Source of the DNA: Tolypeutes matacus
Taxonomy: Eukaryota; Chordata; Mammalia; Cingulata; Chlamyphoridae
Reading direction: 5' to 3'
Length of the DNA stretch: 64,000 nt
NCBI GenBank assembly: GCA_026826555.1
Contig: JAKSZT010053764.1
Location: 15,791,360-15,855,359 of the forward strand
The number at the start of each line of letters is the position of its first letter. Position 1 is the first letter of the stretch. Under the pieces are notes generated by a model. The model saw only the letters and a program-made list of their open reading frames with translations, was not told the origin of the DNA and made no database searches. Positions 1 to 10,577 of the stretch are shown one piece after another. Position numbers and translations under genes: made by a program.

Positions 1-497
1 GGAGAGATAGGAACACTTCTTCACTGTTGGTGGGAATGCAGGATGGTACAACCACTATGGAGGACTGTTTGGCAGTTCCTAAAGAAGTTGAATATAGACT
101 TGCCACGTGACCCTGCATTACCACTACTAGGTATATACCCAGAAGAACTGAGAGCAGTGACACGAACAGACATCTGCACACTGATGTTCATAGCCACATT
201 CTTCACCATTGCCAAAAGTTGGAAACAACCCAGGTGTCCATCAACAGATGAGTGGATAAACAAACTGTGGTCTATTCACTCCATGGAATATTATGTAAGA
301 AGAAATGAAGTCATAAAACATATGGCAACATGAATGAACCTGGAGGACATTATGTTGAGTGAAGGAAGCCAGACACAAAAGGACAAATACTATATGAATG
401 CATTACTATGAACCAAATATATTGTGTAATATATTGTTTGATTCACAAAAAAAAAAAAAAAAACAAACAACAAAAAAAAAACAAAACAACAAAAAAA
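1..497 (+). mobile_element. L1 3' end (ORF2 C-terminus, 3' UTR, A-rich tail)
   Basis: Positions 43-333 translate to the C-terminal region typical of L1 ORF2 (PRDPALPLLGIYPEE, then HSMEYYVRRNEVIKHMAT). The short 3' UTR ends in an interrupted A-rich tail from about 449. The element enters from the left edge, so its 5' extent is unknown. The frame stops early at 331-333; it is a fossil with no expected function. Confidence 0.9.
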
Positions 498-1616
498 TTT
501 ACATGTATCCATTACATTTAATTGAGAAATGTATATATTTATTCATCTGTGTTTAAAAAAAAAAAAAAAACAACTTAGCTCTGCCTTTAAGAGGCATTCA
601 GATCTTTTTTTTTTTTTTTAAGCCTCTGTCCCCATACAGCTACATATTTTGACAAATGTTTTGAGGAGAAAATTTATTGTATGTCAGGCTTAGTTCTCCA
701 TCCCTCCCTTCTCACTAGGATCTTAACCATTCAAGTTTCCAATTTTGTTTCTCCAGCCCCCACAAGATCAACAAAAACTTTATGCTGGTTTCTCTATCTC
801 CCAGCACCAGCTTTCTGCCTGGACAAAAACCCTAATTTCCTGCCTCTTGCCACACACCCAGAGTCTCCAAATGCCCCAGGAGGAAAAGCAGCTGTACCCT
901 TCAGCTCATTTCCCCTTAAAATCTTGGTCCCTCAGCCTCACTACTTAAGCAACGTTCTACCTTTAAACAATTTTTTTTTTTTTTGTATTTTATCTGCCCT
1001 TTCTCGTTGTTCTCAATGTTCTCACTAGACTGCCACAAGCTACTCCGTTCTACTGGGAAGTGAAAGTTTATAGCTATTTGAATTGAATATAAATGAAAGT
1101 GTGGCTTCAGAAGTTGGGAAAATTATGGGTCATTCAGGCTTTGTTCAAGTAACCAAATAATTTATTGTCCAAACAGCAAAGCTTTTGAATAATTAGACTA
1201 GAATAACAGGTGAAAACTGGGATATGGTCACTGCAGACTTTATGACTTGTAGTTCTTTCTCCTCCTTCATTTTTCCCTAATCTCAAATCTGCCTTACCAT
1301 CTCCCTTCTTTCTCTGTAGACATAAGGTACACTGGTGACTACCTGCAATTTTGCCAACACACAGACACACACTAGGTCTACTGATATTTTATTCCTAAAA
1401 AATATATTAGAAAACAAAGCAATGGCATTTTTATGGTAATCCTTTTCTGAGTAAAGACTAAATTATTTGAAATAGTTTTGTAACTATTAATTGTTTGAAA
1501 TAGTTTTGTAATTTACTGTATGACCAAGAATATAGTCTGATTTTGTAAATGTTTCATGTGTGCTTGAAAAGGACTCAGTAAGTATTTTTTGAATGAATGA
1601 TTCCCACATTCTCATA
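498..1616. other. No gene or confidently named repeat
   Basis: The stretch has several T or A runs (about 554-570, 605-620, 970-984) but no long reading frame, RNA gene or repeat that I recognise. A 16-base unit (gaaatagttttgtaa and neighbours) occurs twice in a row near 1467-1513. Confidence 0.5.
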
Positions 1617-1770
1617 ATAGGACTCATTGTTAATGTGTATTTATTGCTTACTCTGAGCAATTTCATTTAATCCCATAAGAACTCTATGAGGTATATATTA
1701 TTTATCCTCATTTTCTGATATGTAACCAAAGTTCAGAGACTATTAGGTGACTTTCCAAAGTCAGCCTTCA
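1617..1770 (-). repeat. MIR SINE fragment
   Basis: On the minus strand this reads as the MIR core and 3' part: the plus strand shows tttaatcccataagaactct, a tatgaggta block, and a degenerate cattttctgatatgtaacca region. It is strongly diverged, as expected for this old mammalian family. Confidence 0.7.
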
Positions 1771-2234
1771 AATAGATCTAGAATTTGATCATTTGTCACC
1801 ATTTCTGCTATTCCAACTCTTGTCTAAGTGAACATCACTTCTCACCTTGGGTCAGTGTTGTTTAAATTTCAATTAGATTAAGGTATTGTTAGTGTTGTTC
1901 AGCTATTTTATAGCTTCACTGAATTTGTTGTTGTTGTTGTTGTTGTTATTGTTCTATCAATTGCTGAGAAACCTGCAACCATTCTTATGGAATTGTCTAT
2001 TTCTGGCTTTAATTTTTGACTTTATGCATTTAGACTCTGTTATTAGGTATATACACATTAATTATTACATTTTCTTCCTTTTATTATTTTGAAATATTCC
2101 TCTTTTTCTCTTCTAATATTCTTTGTCATGAAGTCTAGTTTATCTAATATTTATAGAGATGCTCTAACCTTCTTATTCTTACAGTTTGCATGGTATATCT
2201 TTTTTATCCATTTATTTTCAACCTATCTGCTAAA
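1771..2234. other. Unassigned AT-rich stretch with a short TTG microsatellite
   Basis: A (TTG)n run lies at about 1926-1947. Nothing else is recognised. Confidence 0.5.
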
Positions 2235-2580
2235 TGGCTATGTCTCCTGGTATTTCAGTTAAGGTGTGGCCCAGGGTGGGTCTTAATACTCTTACTGAAG
2301 TCCTCTATAAGGAAAGGAATTCAGACAGAAGACCAGAAAGGCATGGAAGCAAGAAGCTGAAACCACAGAACCTGGAAGAGAAAGGAGAGAGCAGCAGATG
2401 CTGCCATGAGCCTTGCCATGTGGCAGAGAACCAATTATGGCTGACAGCCAGTCTTTGGGAAGAAAGCATTACCCTGATGATGTCTTGATTTGGACATTTT
2501 CCCAGACTCTAATCATAAGTGAATAAATTCCCATTGTTCAAGCCGAACCATTACAGCAGCTTAGGAAACTGAAACAATGA
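2235..2580 (+). mobile_element. ERVL/MaLR-like LTR fragment, xenarthran family
   Basis: The 3' half matches the reverse complement of 21269-21713: both share a block around gccagtctttgggaagaaag, then gatgatgtcttgatttggac and aataaattcccattgtt. The ending (ggaaactgaaacaatga) is the usual LTR-like 3' end of this group. The 5' part is missing or unrecognisable. Family naming is by resemblance only. Confidence 0.6.
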
Positions 2581-3216
2581 CTTAAAACAAAAATAATCAT
2601 TTATTATCTCATGTTTTCTGAGGTCCAGGAATTCAGTAGTGGCTTAGATGGATGGTTCTAGCTTAGAGTCTATCATGAAGTTGTACTCAAGATGTCAGAC
2701 AGAGCTACAGTCACCTGAAGACTTGAATAGGGCTGCTATGAATGTTCTTGTCTGAGTCTTTTTATGGACATGTGTTTTCATTTATTTTGTGTAAATACCC
2801 AGGGGTGCAATTGCTAGTTCATAATGTAGATGTATGTATAACTTTATAAGGAACTTTAAATTGTTTTCCAAGGTGATTTGACCATTTACAAACAATAGAT
2901 ACATTTATATTGTCTTACATGTTCACTGAAGTAGTTACTTTTACTTATGCTCTTTATTTCTTCATGTAGATTTGAGTTACCTCTTGTGTCCCTTCGTTTC
3001 AGCCTGAAGGATGCCCTTTAGCATTTCTTGTCAGGTAGAACTGCTAGTGATGAATGCTTTCAGTTTTTGTTTATCTGGGAATGTCTTAATTTCTCCTTCA
3101 TATTTGAAGGATAGTTTGCCAGATGTAGAATTCTTTGTTGTCAGTTTTTTTTTCTTTCAGCACCTCACTGTCTTCTGGCCTCCTTGGTCTCTGATGAGAA
3201 ATCAACTGGTAGTCTT

Positions 3217-3605
3217 TTTTTTTTTTTTTTTAATATTTATTTATTTAATCCCCCCCCCCCATTCTTTGGGCTTGCTGTCTGCTCTCTGTGTTCTTCTGTG
3301 TCTGCTTGTCTTCCCTTTAGGTGGCACCAGGAACCGATCCTAGGACATTCCAGAGTGGAGAGAGACTGTTCAATCTCTTGTGCCACCTCAGCTCCCTGGT
3401 CTTCTGCGCCTTCTAGTGTCTCTCTTCTGTGTCTCTTTTTGTTGCATCATCTTGCTGGGCCAGCACTCCACGTGGGCCAGCACTCTGCATGGGCCAGCTC
3501 TCCACTCGATCCAGCTTGCTTTCCACCAGTATGCCCCAGGAATTGAACCGTGGACCTCCCATATGATAGATGGGAGCCCAATCACTTGAGCCACATCCAC
3601 TTCCC
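3217..3605 (-). mobile_element. DAS-type SINE, long composite form
   Basis: It begins with a T run (minus-strand A tail) and ends in the tRNA-like head, gaattgaaccgtggacctcc and ttgagccacatccacttccc. The 15-bp target duplication tcaactggtagtctt flanks it at 3202-3216 and 3606-3620. The insertion lies inside old L1 ORF1 sequence. The middle carries a repeated gggccagc motif (3459-3497). Confidence 0.85.
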
Positions 3606-4149
3606 TCAACTGGTAGTCTTATTGAGAATCACTTGTGTGTGACGAGTTGCTTCTCTCTTGCTGCTTTCAAATTCTTTCTTTATCTTTTTTGTTTTATGGT
3701 TTTTTTTTATTTGGAGAAATTGTAGTTTTACAGAAAAATCATGTAAAAAATACAGAATTCCTAGATAGCCCCTCTCAGGCACACATTTGTTCTCTATTAT
3801 TAACATGTTACATTAATGTGTTTGTTACAATTGGTGAAATAGTGTAATAATTATACTATTAACTAAATCTGTACTTTCCATTAGGGTTCATTATGTTGTA
3901 GAGACCTATGTTTTTAAAATTTTTTTATTCTAGTAGCATGTATATATCGTAATATTTAACCACATTCAGATATATAACTCAATGGTCTTAATTACTTCCA
4001 TAATGTGCTACCATCACAACTACCTATTTTCAAATTGTGGTCTATCCTGGAGAATGATCTCTGGGAACTCTGTTGTTAGGTGAAGTGTTCTATATATGTC
4101 TGTTAAGTCTAGTTGCTTTAGAGTATCATTCAAGTCTTCTATTTTCTAA

Positions 4150-4388
4150 ATGACAGTCCTGTATTATCAGTAGTGACTTTAAATGTAAATGGATTAAACT
4201 CTCCAGTCAAAAGGCAGAGATTAGCAGAGTGGATAAAAATGCATGACCTAATTATATCCTATTTACAAGAGACTCACCTTAAATTCAAAGACATAAGTAG
4301 GGTGAAAGTGAAAGGAGGGAAAAATATATGTCATGCAAGTAGTAATCAAAGAGAGCTGAGATAACCATACTAATAACAGATAAAAGAG
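4150..4388 (+). pseudogene. L1 ORF2 endonuclease N-terminal fragment
   Basis: 4173-4364 translates to MTLNVNGLNSPVKRQR, then LIISYLQETHLKFKD. These are the conserved start of the L1 ORF2 apurinic endonuclease and its QETH motif. It lies on the plus strand directly next to minus-strand endonuclease sequence at 4035-4150. That could be a 5' inversion made during L1 integration or two separate insertions. It is a non-functional fragment. Confidence 0.8.
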
Positions 4389-4562
4389 ACTATTTTCACT
4401 TTTAATAATTATTTTTTCTTTCTGCTCCTTAGCCTGACTCATTTCAATTGTCTTGTGTTTGAGCACACTAATTCTTTCTTCTTCCAGCACCAATCTGCTG
4501 TTGAATCCCTGGGAATTTTTCATTTCAGTTATTCTGGTCTTCAACTCCATTAATTCCTTTTT

Positions 4563-4760
4563 TTTTTTTTTTAAGATTTATTTTATTTTTTTATTTCTCC
4601 CCACCCTCATTGTTTAAACTCACTGTCTTCTCTCTGTGTTTGTTCGTTGTGTGCTCATTGTGTCTGCTTGTCTTCTTTTTTTTAAGGAGGCACCAGGAAC
4701 CAAACCCAGGGCCTCCCACGTGGGTGGGAGGTGCCCAATCGCTTGAGCCATCACCACTCC
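4563..4760 (-). mobile_element. DAS-type SINE
   Basis: A T run and aagatttatt at the left are followed by the tRNA-like head at the right (aaccaaacccagggcctccc, tcgcttgagcca). The target duplication ccattaattccttt occurs at 4547-4560 and 4761-4774. It is inserted in the ORF1 coiled-coil region of an old L1. Confidence 0.85.
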
Positions 4761-5579
4761 CCATTAATTCCTTTTTAAAATTTGGTCCCTTTTAAAATTT
4801 CTGTATCATTATTGAGATTTTCATATTGTTCATTCATTATTTTCCTGATATTCTTTAGTTCTTTCTATGTATTTTCTTTCATTTCCTTGAGCATATTGAA
4901 GGTCATTTTATTAATGTCTTTGGTGTGTCCACAGACTGCTCTTCTTTGTTGATGAATTTTGGATTTTTATCCTCTTCCTTTATATGGGCCATGATTTCCT
5001 ATTTGTTTGTCTTGTAATCTTTTGTTGTGCACTGTACATTTCAATATTTTAAAATGTTACCCCTGGGATTTATTCCCTGAGATGTCTATTTCTTGAGTTT
5101 TTAACCAGCTGGTGACATGACAGAGATTTTCTTAAGTTGAGCCAGCCCTCCTATCAGGAAGGTCCACCCAAGGCAAATGCAAAGTACAGGGTCCTCTCTG
5201 TCATTTCTGGCCTCTGACTTGTTGTGGGCTTGTTCTTGCTAGTGATCTCAGGAGTTGCTCTGTTTGCAGGAGTTTGAATGCCCCCGCTACTTCCCAGGAC
5301 TCAGACCTCGCCCACATGTTTGTTCACATGAATATGTGAAGTCTGCAGTAGAAGCAGCCATTTTGTGACCAAGAATTAATAAGTTAATGCTATAGATGGC
5401 TGGATGGAAAGGATTACATGGCCCTGACGGCATTGTGGAGTTCCACATCGGCTGTAGATTACCTACTTCTGGAATTCTCATCATTGGAGAAAAAGAAAAC
5501 CCCATGTTACTGCTTTTGAGGGAGTTTCTTTAACGTGCAGCTAAATGAAATTACTTACTGATGCATTACTTTTTTTGAG

Positions 5580-5830
5580 AGCTGAGGAAAGACTTACAGA
5601 AGATAAAATTTGAACTTTTGCATGTCTGAAAATATCTTTGACCACTCTCTCACTTGATTGATTAATTAAACTGGGTATAGAATTCCAGGTTGAGCATAAT
5701 TTTCTCTCAGGATTTTGAAGTCAATACTCCACTGTCTTGTAGTTTCCACATTTGCTAACATATCCAATACTATTCTGATTCCTGTTTGTTTTTGCATATT
5801 CTGTTTCTTTCCCTCTTTGAAGTTTCTAAG
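5580..5830 (-). repeat. Probable old L1 ORF1-region fragment
   Basis: The phrase aactgggtatagaattccag followed by ctccactgtcttgtagtttc is characteristic of antisense old L1 ORF1. It is weakly preserved. Confidence 0.5.
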
Positions 5831-7088
5831 ACCTTCTCTTTATCCCTTGTTTTGAGCACTATCGTTTGGAAGGTTTTCTTCTAATACATTAATCCTTGGA
5901 GGACAATTCATATTTAGGAATGAAGCTCTGTGTGTGTGAGTAGCGCTTGCTGATGGTGGGTCTTCACCAGAGGATGATCAGAGGATGCTATAGAGTTTCC
6001 ACTGGGAATTCTCAAACTGTCATTTCTGTGTCTTTGCTATGGGACCAGATTCTTTGGAGAAAATCCTTTTATTTATTTCCTCGTGAGGCATTTAGCCTGG
6101 CTGCCAGTATTTTTGGAGCCAAAAAGGGGGAAATAGCCATTTAGTAGTAAAATTTCATTTAATCCTCCACTTTTCAATTCCCTTTGCTCTCCATCATATT
6201 TAGTTCTCCTAAGACTGGAGCCTCCCTGGTTCTGTTTTCCCAAAGACTCAACCCAACTCTTCTGCCAGATGGAGAAGGAGAGGTCATATAAATGGTGAAA
6301 GATGTGGAGTCTAATAACTTCTTATAGAGACTTTCATCCAATCCTCCAGCTGTCAGCTAGCCCTCCCACTATCTCTTTAGGTATTGGCACTGCTAATACC
6401 AAAGCTTTTCTGGCATACTCTAGTGAGAATTGTCTTTTGCGTTTGCATCCTCTTCTGGAGGCATTTCCACTTTAACTCTCTCTGCCCTACCAAGTAACTA
6501 ATCAAGCTTCCATTTGCTTTCCATATAATAAAAATTTAACATCCCTCATTTGTAGTTGTCTCCTCTTCTCTTCCCTTTGTTCTCATGGATTTTTTCTTTA
6601 AAATTTCCCTTTAATATCATTTTAATGTGTTTTGGGAGAGGGAATGGAGAAAAATATATGTCTTTAATCCACCAAGTTTAATTGGAAATTTATTTGTTCA
6701 TATTAGTCTGCTCTCAAAGAGCTTTCTTCTCCTTCTGTTTCTGAGATCTGACCATGCCTCACTTAGCTCTAATGGCTGAAAACACTCCCAAGGCCATTAA
6801 GACTTGATTATAACTTATATGAGATTATTGGCATTTCTGAATAAGGGATGTGCAAACTGAAGACCGATTGTTCAGTGAAGGAGAGTCAGAAATGCAAATA
6901 CTGGTGAGGTTTTGACAGTGCCAGTCCCCACTGACAATATGAATTCCTCAGGTTCTACTTGTATGATGCCATTAATAATTTGTTTTATAATTAACCCCCT
7001 TCATTCCAAACAAATTCTTGATTAAATTTTGGCTTCCTGTATGAGTCTTTCCATGGGGAGATAATGTATAAGTCATGTGGACTTAATT
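5831..7088. other. No gene or named repeat
   Basis: There are no long frames, RNA genes or repeats I can name. 5281-5579, just upstream of the previous L1 fragment, is likewise unassigned. Confidence 0.4.
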
Positions 7089-7986
7089 TAGGTCCATATA
7101 ATTTAAAATTTCTCATTGTAAATTAATAAATGGCATTCCAGTTCATACATCAGACCCCGTGGACCTATTTAATTGGACTTTACCTTGAGAGATGTCTTGG
7201 CATATTTTCATATTAGTTTTCTTAGACTATAAGATTGAGGAATAGACTGTGAATAATTCATCACTCTCTGGGGCTTCTTAGGAGTTAGATACCACCAGTC
7301 ATCCCTGGTCAAGCTTTTCTTTTGAAATTCAAAAGATTATGCATCCTATAAATTTGTACTGATAATACCTAAATGTACCACTGAACCAGGAATGGAATCT
7401 GACTCAGAGGCAACCCATGAGGAGGGCTTACACAAAAGCTTTCTTCTTTACTAGGCTACCCCATAATGATTTATTGAACCAATCATTTTCTCTCCTAGGA
7501 AGTTTGAATATGAGGGAGATAGAGAGGTATACAGTTGGTATAATAACACAGAAACAGACAGTAATGCAGAGAAAACTGTAAAAGGAAAAGCTGTAAAAGA
7601 AAAAGTGAAGTCATGAGTAAGCAGAAATCATGAAACCATCAATATTAGGTTGCATGAGTTGTGTCATATCCTGAATGATGATCCATTTCTCTACAAAAAC
7701 TGCTGAGAATGTCAGTTTTATGTTTCTTATTTCATCATTCATTTTTACCATAAGCATCTCTCACCAAAGATCATTTGAGTGGGCTGGGCCTACATGCCTG
7801 AAAGAGTTTAACAAGCACAATGTTTCCTAAATCTGTGTCCTTATTTGCATGTCTACTCTTCTGTCTCAGATTAAGCCTTCACAGAAGACTAGAATAACAA
7901 TTCATAACTTCTTAGTGTTCACTTTTCCCTTCTCTTTCTAAACATAGATCTTATTACAATGAGAAATTTTAAATTATATGGACCTA
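7089..7986. repeat. 33-bp perfect inverted repeat bounding 832 bp
   Basis: 7089-7121 and 7954-7986 are exact reverse complements. The outermost dinucleotides are TA on both sides, so the layout could be TA target copies plus 31-bp terminal inverted repeats starting ggtccatataatt. No transposase frame of 60 or more residues lies between. I do not recognise the repeat. It could be a small non-autonomous DNA transposon or a templated inverted insertion. Confidence 0.6.
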
Positions 7987-8020
7987 TCTTTGGCAAATAC
8001 TTCAGTATGTATACCTAAGG

Positions 8021-8211
8021 CAGTGCTGTCTAGTATAACTTTCTGCAATGATGGAGACGTTTTATACATGTGCTGTACAAAATACCCCCTAGCCCTATGT
8101 GGCTATTTAAGTACTTGAAATGTGGCTGAGGAAGTAAACTTTTTCAAATTTTAATTGACTTGAATTTAAATAGCCATAAGTGGTTAGTCTCTACCATATT
8201 GGGCAGCAGAG
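8021..8211 (+). mobile_element. MER5-type hAT DNA transposon fossil
   Basis: It starts cagtgctgtctagtataact and contains tgtggctatttaagtacttg, then aaatgtggctgagg. It ends with accatattgggcagcagagc, an imperfect inverted copy of its start. This is the layout of MER5A, a short non-autonomous hAT element of placental mammals. It does not code. Confidence 0.8.
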
Positions 8212-8469
8212 CTTTTATATATAAAGACTCTCTTTTAAAACATAATCACAATTCACCTCATCTAAAAATTAATGTTTCCTTACTATCAAATTTCCAGTTC
8301 CAGTTCTGGTTTCTCTAAGTGTCTTTTTACAGTTTGTTTGACTCTAAATCCAAACTTTTTCCAATTTTTCTCTTAATCTAACTATTTGGTAAAGATGCAT
8401 CAATCTATTCCCAAGTACCTCCAAAAAATAAAAAATAAGAAAATAAAAAAGGAACATTACATTTTTAAA

Positions 8470-8990
8470 GTACAAATCTTTTTATATCATTTCTCTGCTT
8501 GAAACCCCTCAATTGTTTCTCTCAGCCTCCAGGAAAACATCCAAACGCTTTTATGTGATTTCTGAAGATTCTGACACTTCTTTACCTCTCTGATTTCACC
8601 TTTCTCCATCCTCCTTCTACAATTACACTGTCTCTTTCACTTTCCAGAATGAACCCTAATCTTCAATAAGTCTTTGCATGTGCTGTTCCATTACAGGTAG
8701 AGTTTACCTGTAACTTCTACTCATTATTTAGTTCTGGATTAGGTGTCACTTCCTCTGAGAAGTCCTTCCTGACCTAAGGAGATTCAGTTACAGGCCCTAA
8801 AGCACCCTGTTCTCACAACTATCACAGTCCCTTATCATGCATGCCAGGGTGCAATTGACTGTTCATATATAGGTCCCTAGGAGCCCCTGTTGAGTAAGCA
8901 TTATGTCTTACATATTTTTGTTACTGCAGTTCCTATTAGAAATGCCTGGCATATAATAGGGGCTTATTAAATATTTATTGAATGAATGAG
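8470..8990 (+). mobile_element. L2 LINE 3' end
   Basis: Typical 3'-terminal L2 wording is visible: ggtgtcacttcctctgagaa, gtccttcctgacc, atgcctggcatataatag and aaatatttattgaatgaatg. It is diverged and 5' truncated. Confidence 0.7.
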
Positions 8991-9075
8991 TTAGGTATTT
9001 TATCCAAGGTCATAACTCCACTATTACTGTTGGAGTAGTATTGCCAAATACTCAGTGTTGAACCATTCAATTATA

Positions 9076-9178
9076 AGGTCCATAAATGCAGGGATCTTTG
9101 TCTATTTTGCTCACTGATGTATCTAAAATTTATAGAAGAGAGCTGGGAATTCAATAAATATTTGTTAAATGAATGAAC
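9076..9178 (+). mobile_element. L2 LINE 3'-end fragment
   Basis: A second L2-like end: aatgcagggatctttgtcta and tcaataaatatttgttaaat. It may be a piece of the same original element as 8470-8990 or a separate insertion. Confidence 0.6.
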
Positions 9179-9204
9179 CCCCTGCTTAAGAAATAATGAG
9201 TAGT

Positions 9205-9520
9205 CATATTTTCTTATTAACTTATTGAAGTATAATTTACATACAGTAAAATCTGCTTTAAGTGTACAGTTTGATGAGTTCTGACTAATGATTACATCGA
9301 TATATGACATGAAAATCAAGATATGGAAAAATTTCATCACTCCAAAATGTTCCCATGTACCCTCTCCCAGTCAATCATCCCCACCCTTGGCCCCAGGCAA
9401 TCACTATATTTGCCTTCTATCAGTATGATAGTTTCATATGAATGGTATCACACACTATGTGCTCTTTTGAGTCTGGCTTCTTTTTCTCTTCATGTTTTAG
9501 AGCTAATCTTTTGCAGTAAG
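9205..9520 (-). mobile_element. Old L1M-type 3' UTR
   Basis: The antisense L1M 3' UTR signature is seen: attgaagtataatttacata, then ccaggcaatcactatatttg and gaatggtatcacacactatg. No coding capacity. Confidence 0.6.
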
Positions 9521-10577
9521 TTTACTGCTTTATATAAGTTTTGTTATCGATGTTATGGTGGAACTTGTGAGTATTTCTACAATACTTTGGGAACTGCACT
9601 GGATGTTTCTGTGCCGTGTTACTGTAGGAACCAGATGACAGCCCTAGTTCCCTGTTAAAGAAACCACTGCAGAATCCAAATCCATATCCCAGCTGTCCTG
9701 TAGTTAGATAATGTGTGGCTAGAAAGGGACTGAATATGTCCCTTTCACCAAAGTATAAATCATGGTGGCATTGTTCTCGATCAACTTTCTTCATTTTTGT
9801 AACTCTCTTTTTTTGAAAAATCAATTGATACATATTAATAAAGCATACAATCCATCCAAGGTGTACAATCAATGGTATTTGGTATAATCACATACTCTAA
9901 TTATTATTAGAGTATTTTCATTATTCCAATAATAACAAAAAAGCCAGACAAACAAAAAACGTCTACCCCTTAGTAATCATCTCTCATTCTGTCTGTGCTT
10001 CCCCTGCCGTTCATCCCTCTAATTTATTTGTATTTATATTTTGTATAGATGGAGTCAAACAATATATAGTACCTTTTGTCTAGTTTCTTTCCCTTAGTAT
10101 ATTTCCTTTAAAAAAAAAAAACCCTTAATGGAAGATTGTTAATATATTACTATACACTACTGTCCATAGTTTGCTTTGGTTGTGTTTTTGCCTGATATTA
10201 GCATCTTGCAATATTAACATACATTTGTTCAGTTTCAAAGAAAAACAGTCTTATATATGCAATATTACCCATATTCATATTTCACGAGGTTTCACTATGC
10301 TATAGAGTCCCATGTAGCATTTTTAAACTTTCCTTCTAGTAATATACATGACCTTAGAATTTCCCTTTCAACCACCGTCATACCCACATGCTAGCACTGC
10401 TAGTTACAAACACTATGATGTGCTTTCACCATTTCTATTCATTTCCAAAGATTTACGAAAAACCTTTTTTACCAATTATGCACAGTTTAACCCTCAGCTT
10501 TACATTTTCTAAACTCATTCTATTTTCTGGTGACCTATATTCTAGTTAACTCCATGAGTTTACACAATATATTTAGT

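Larger units (their letters stand above)
2715..5280 (-). mobile_element. Mosaic of old L1 pieces, mainly minus strand
   Basis: Several L1 segments adjoin without being collinear. 2715-2890 resembles the ORF2 C-terminal coding region, 2985-3680 ORF1, 3690-4030 an L1 3' UTR, 4035-4150 the endonuclease region, and 4395-5280 the ORF1 coiled-coil and 5' UTR. Two SINEs interrupt the run. The broken order means more than one insertion or later rearrangement. All are fossils. Confidence 0.65.
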
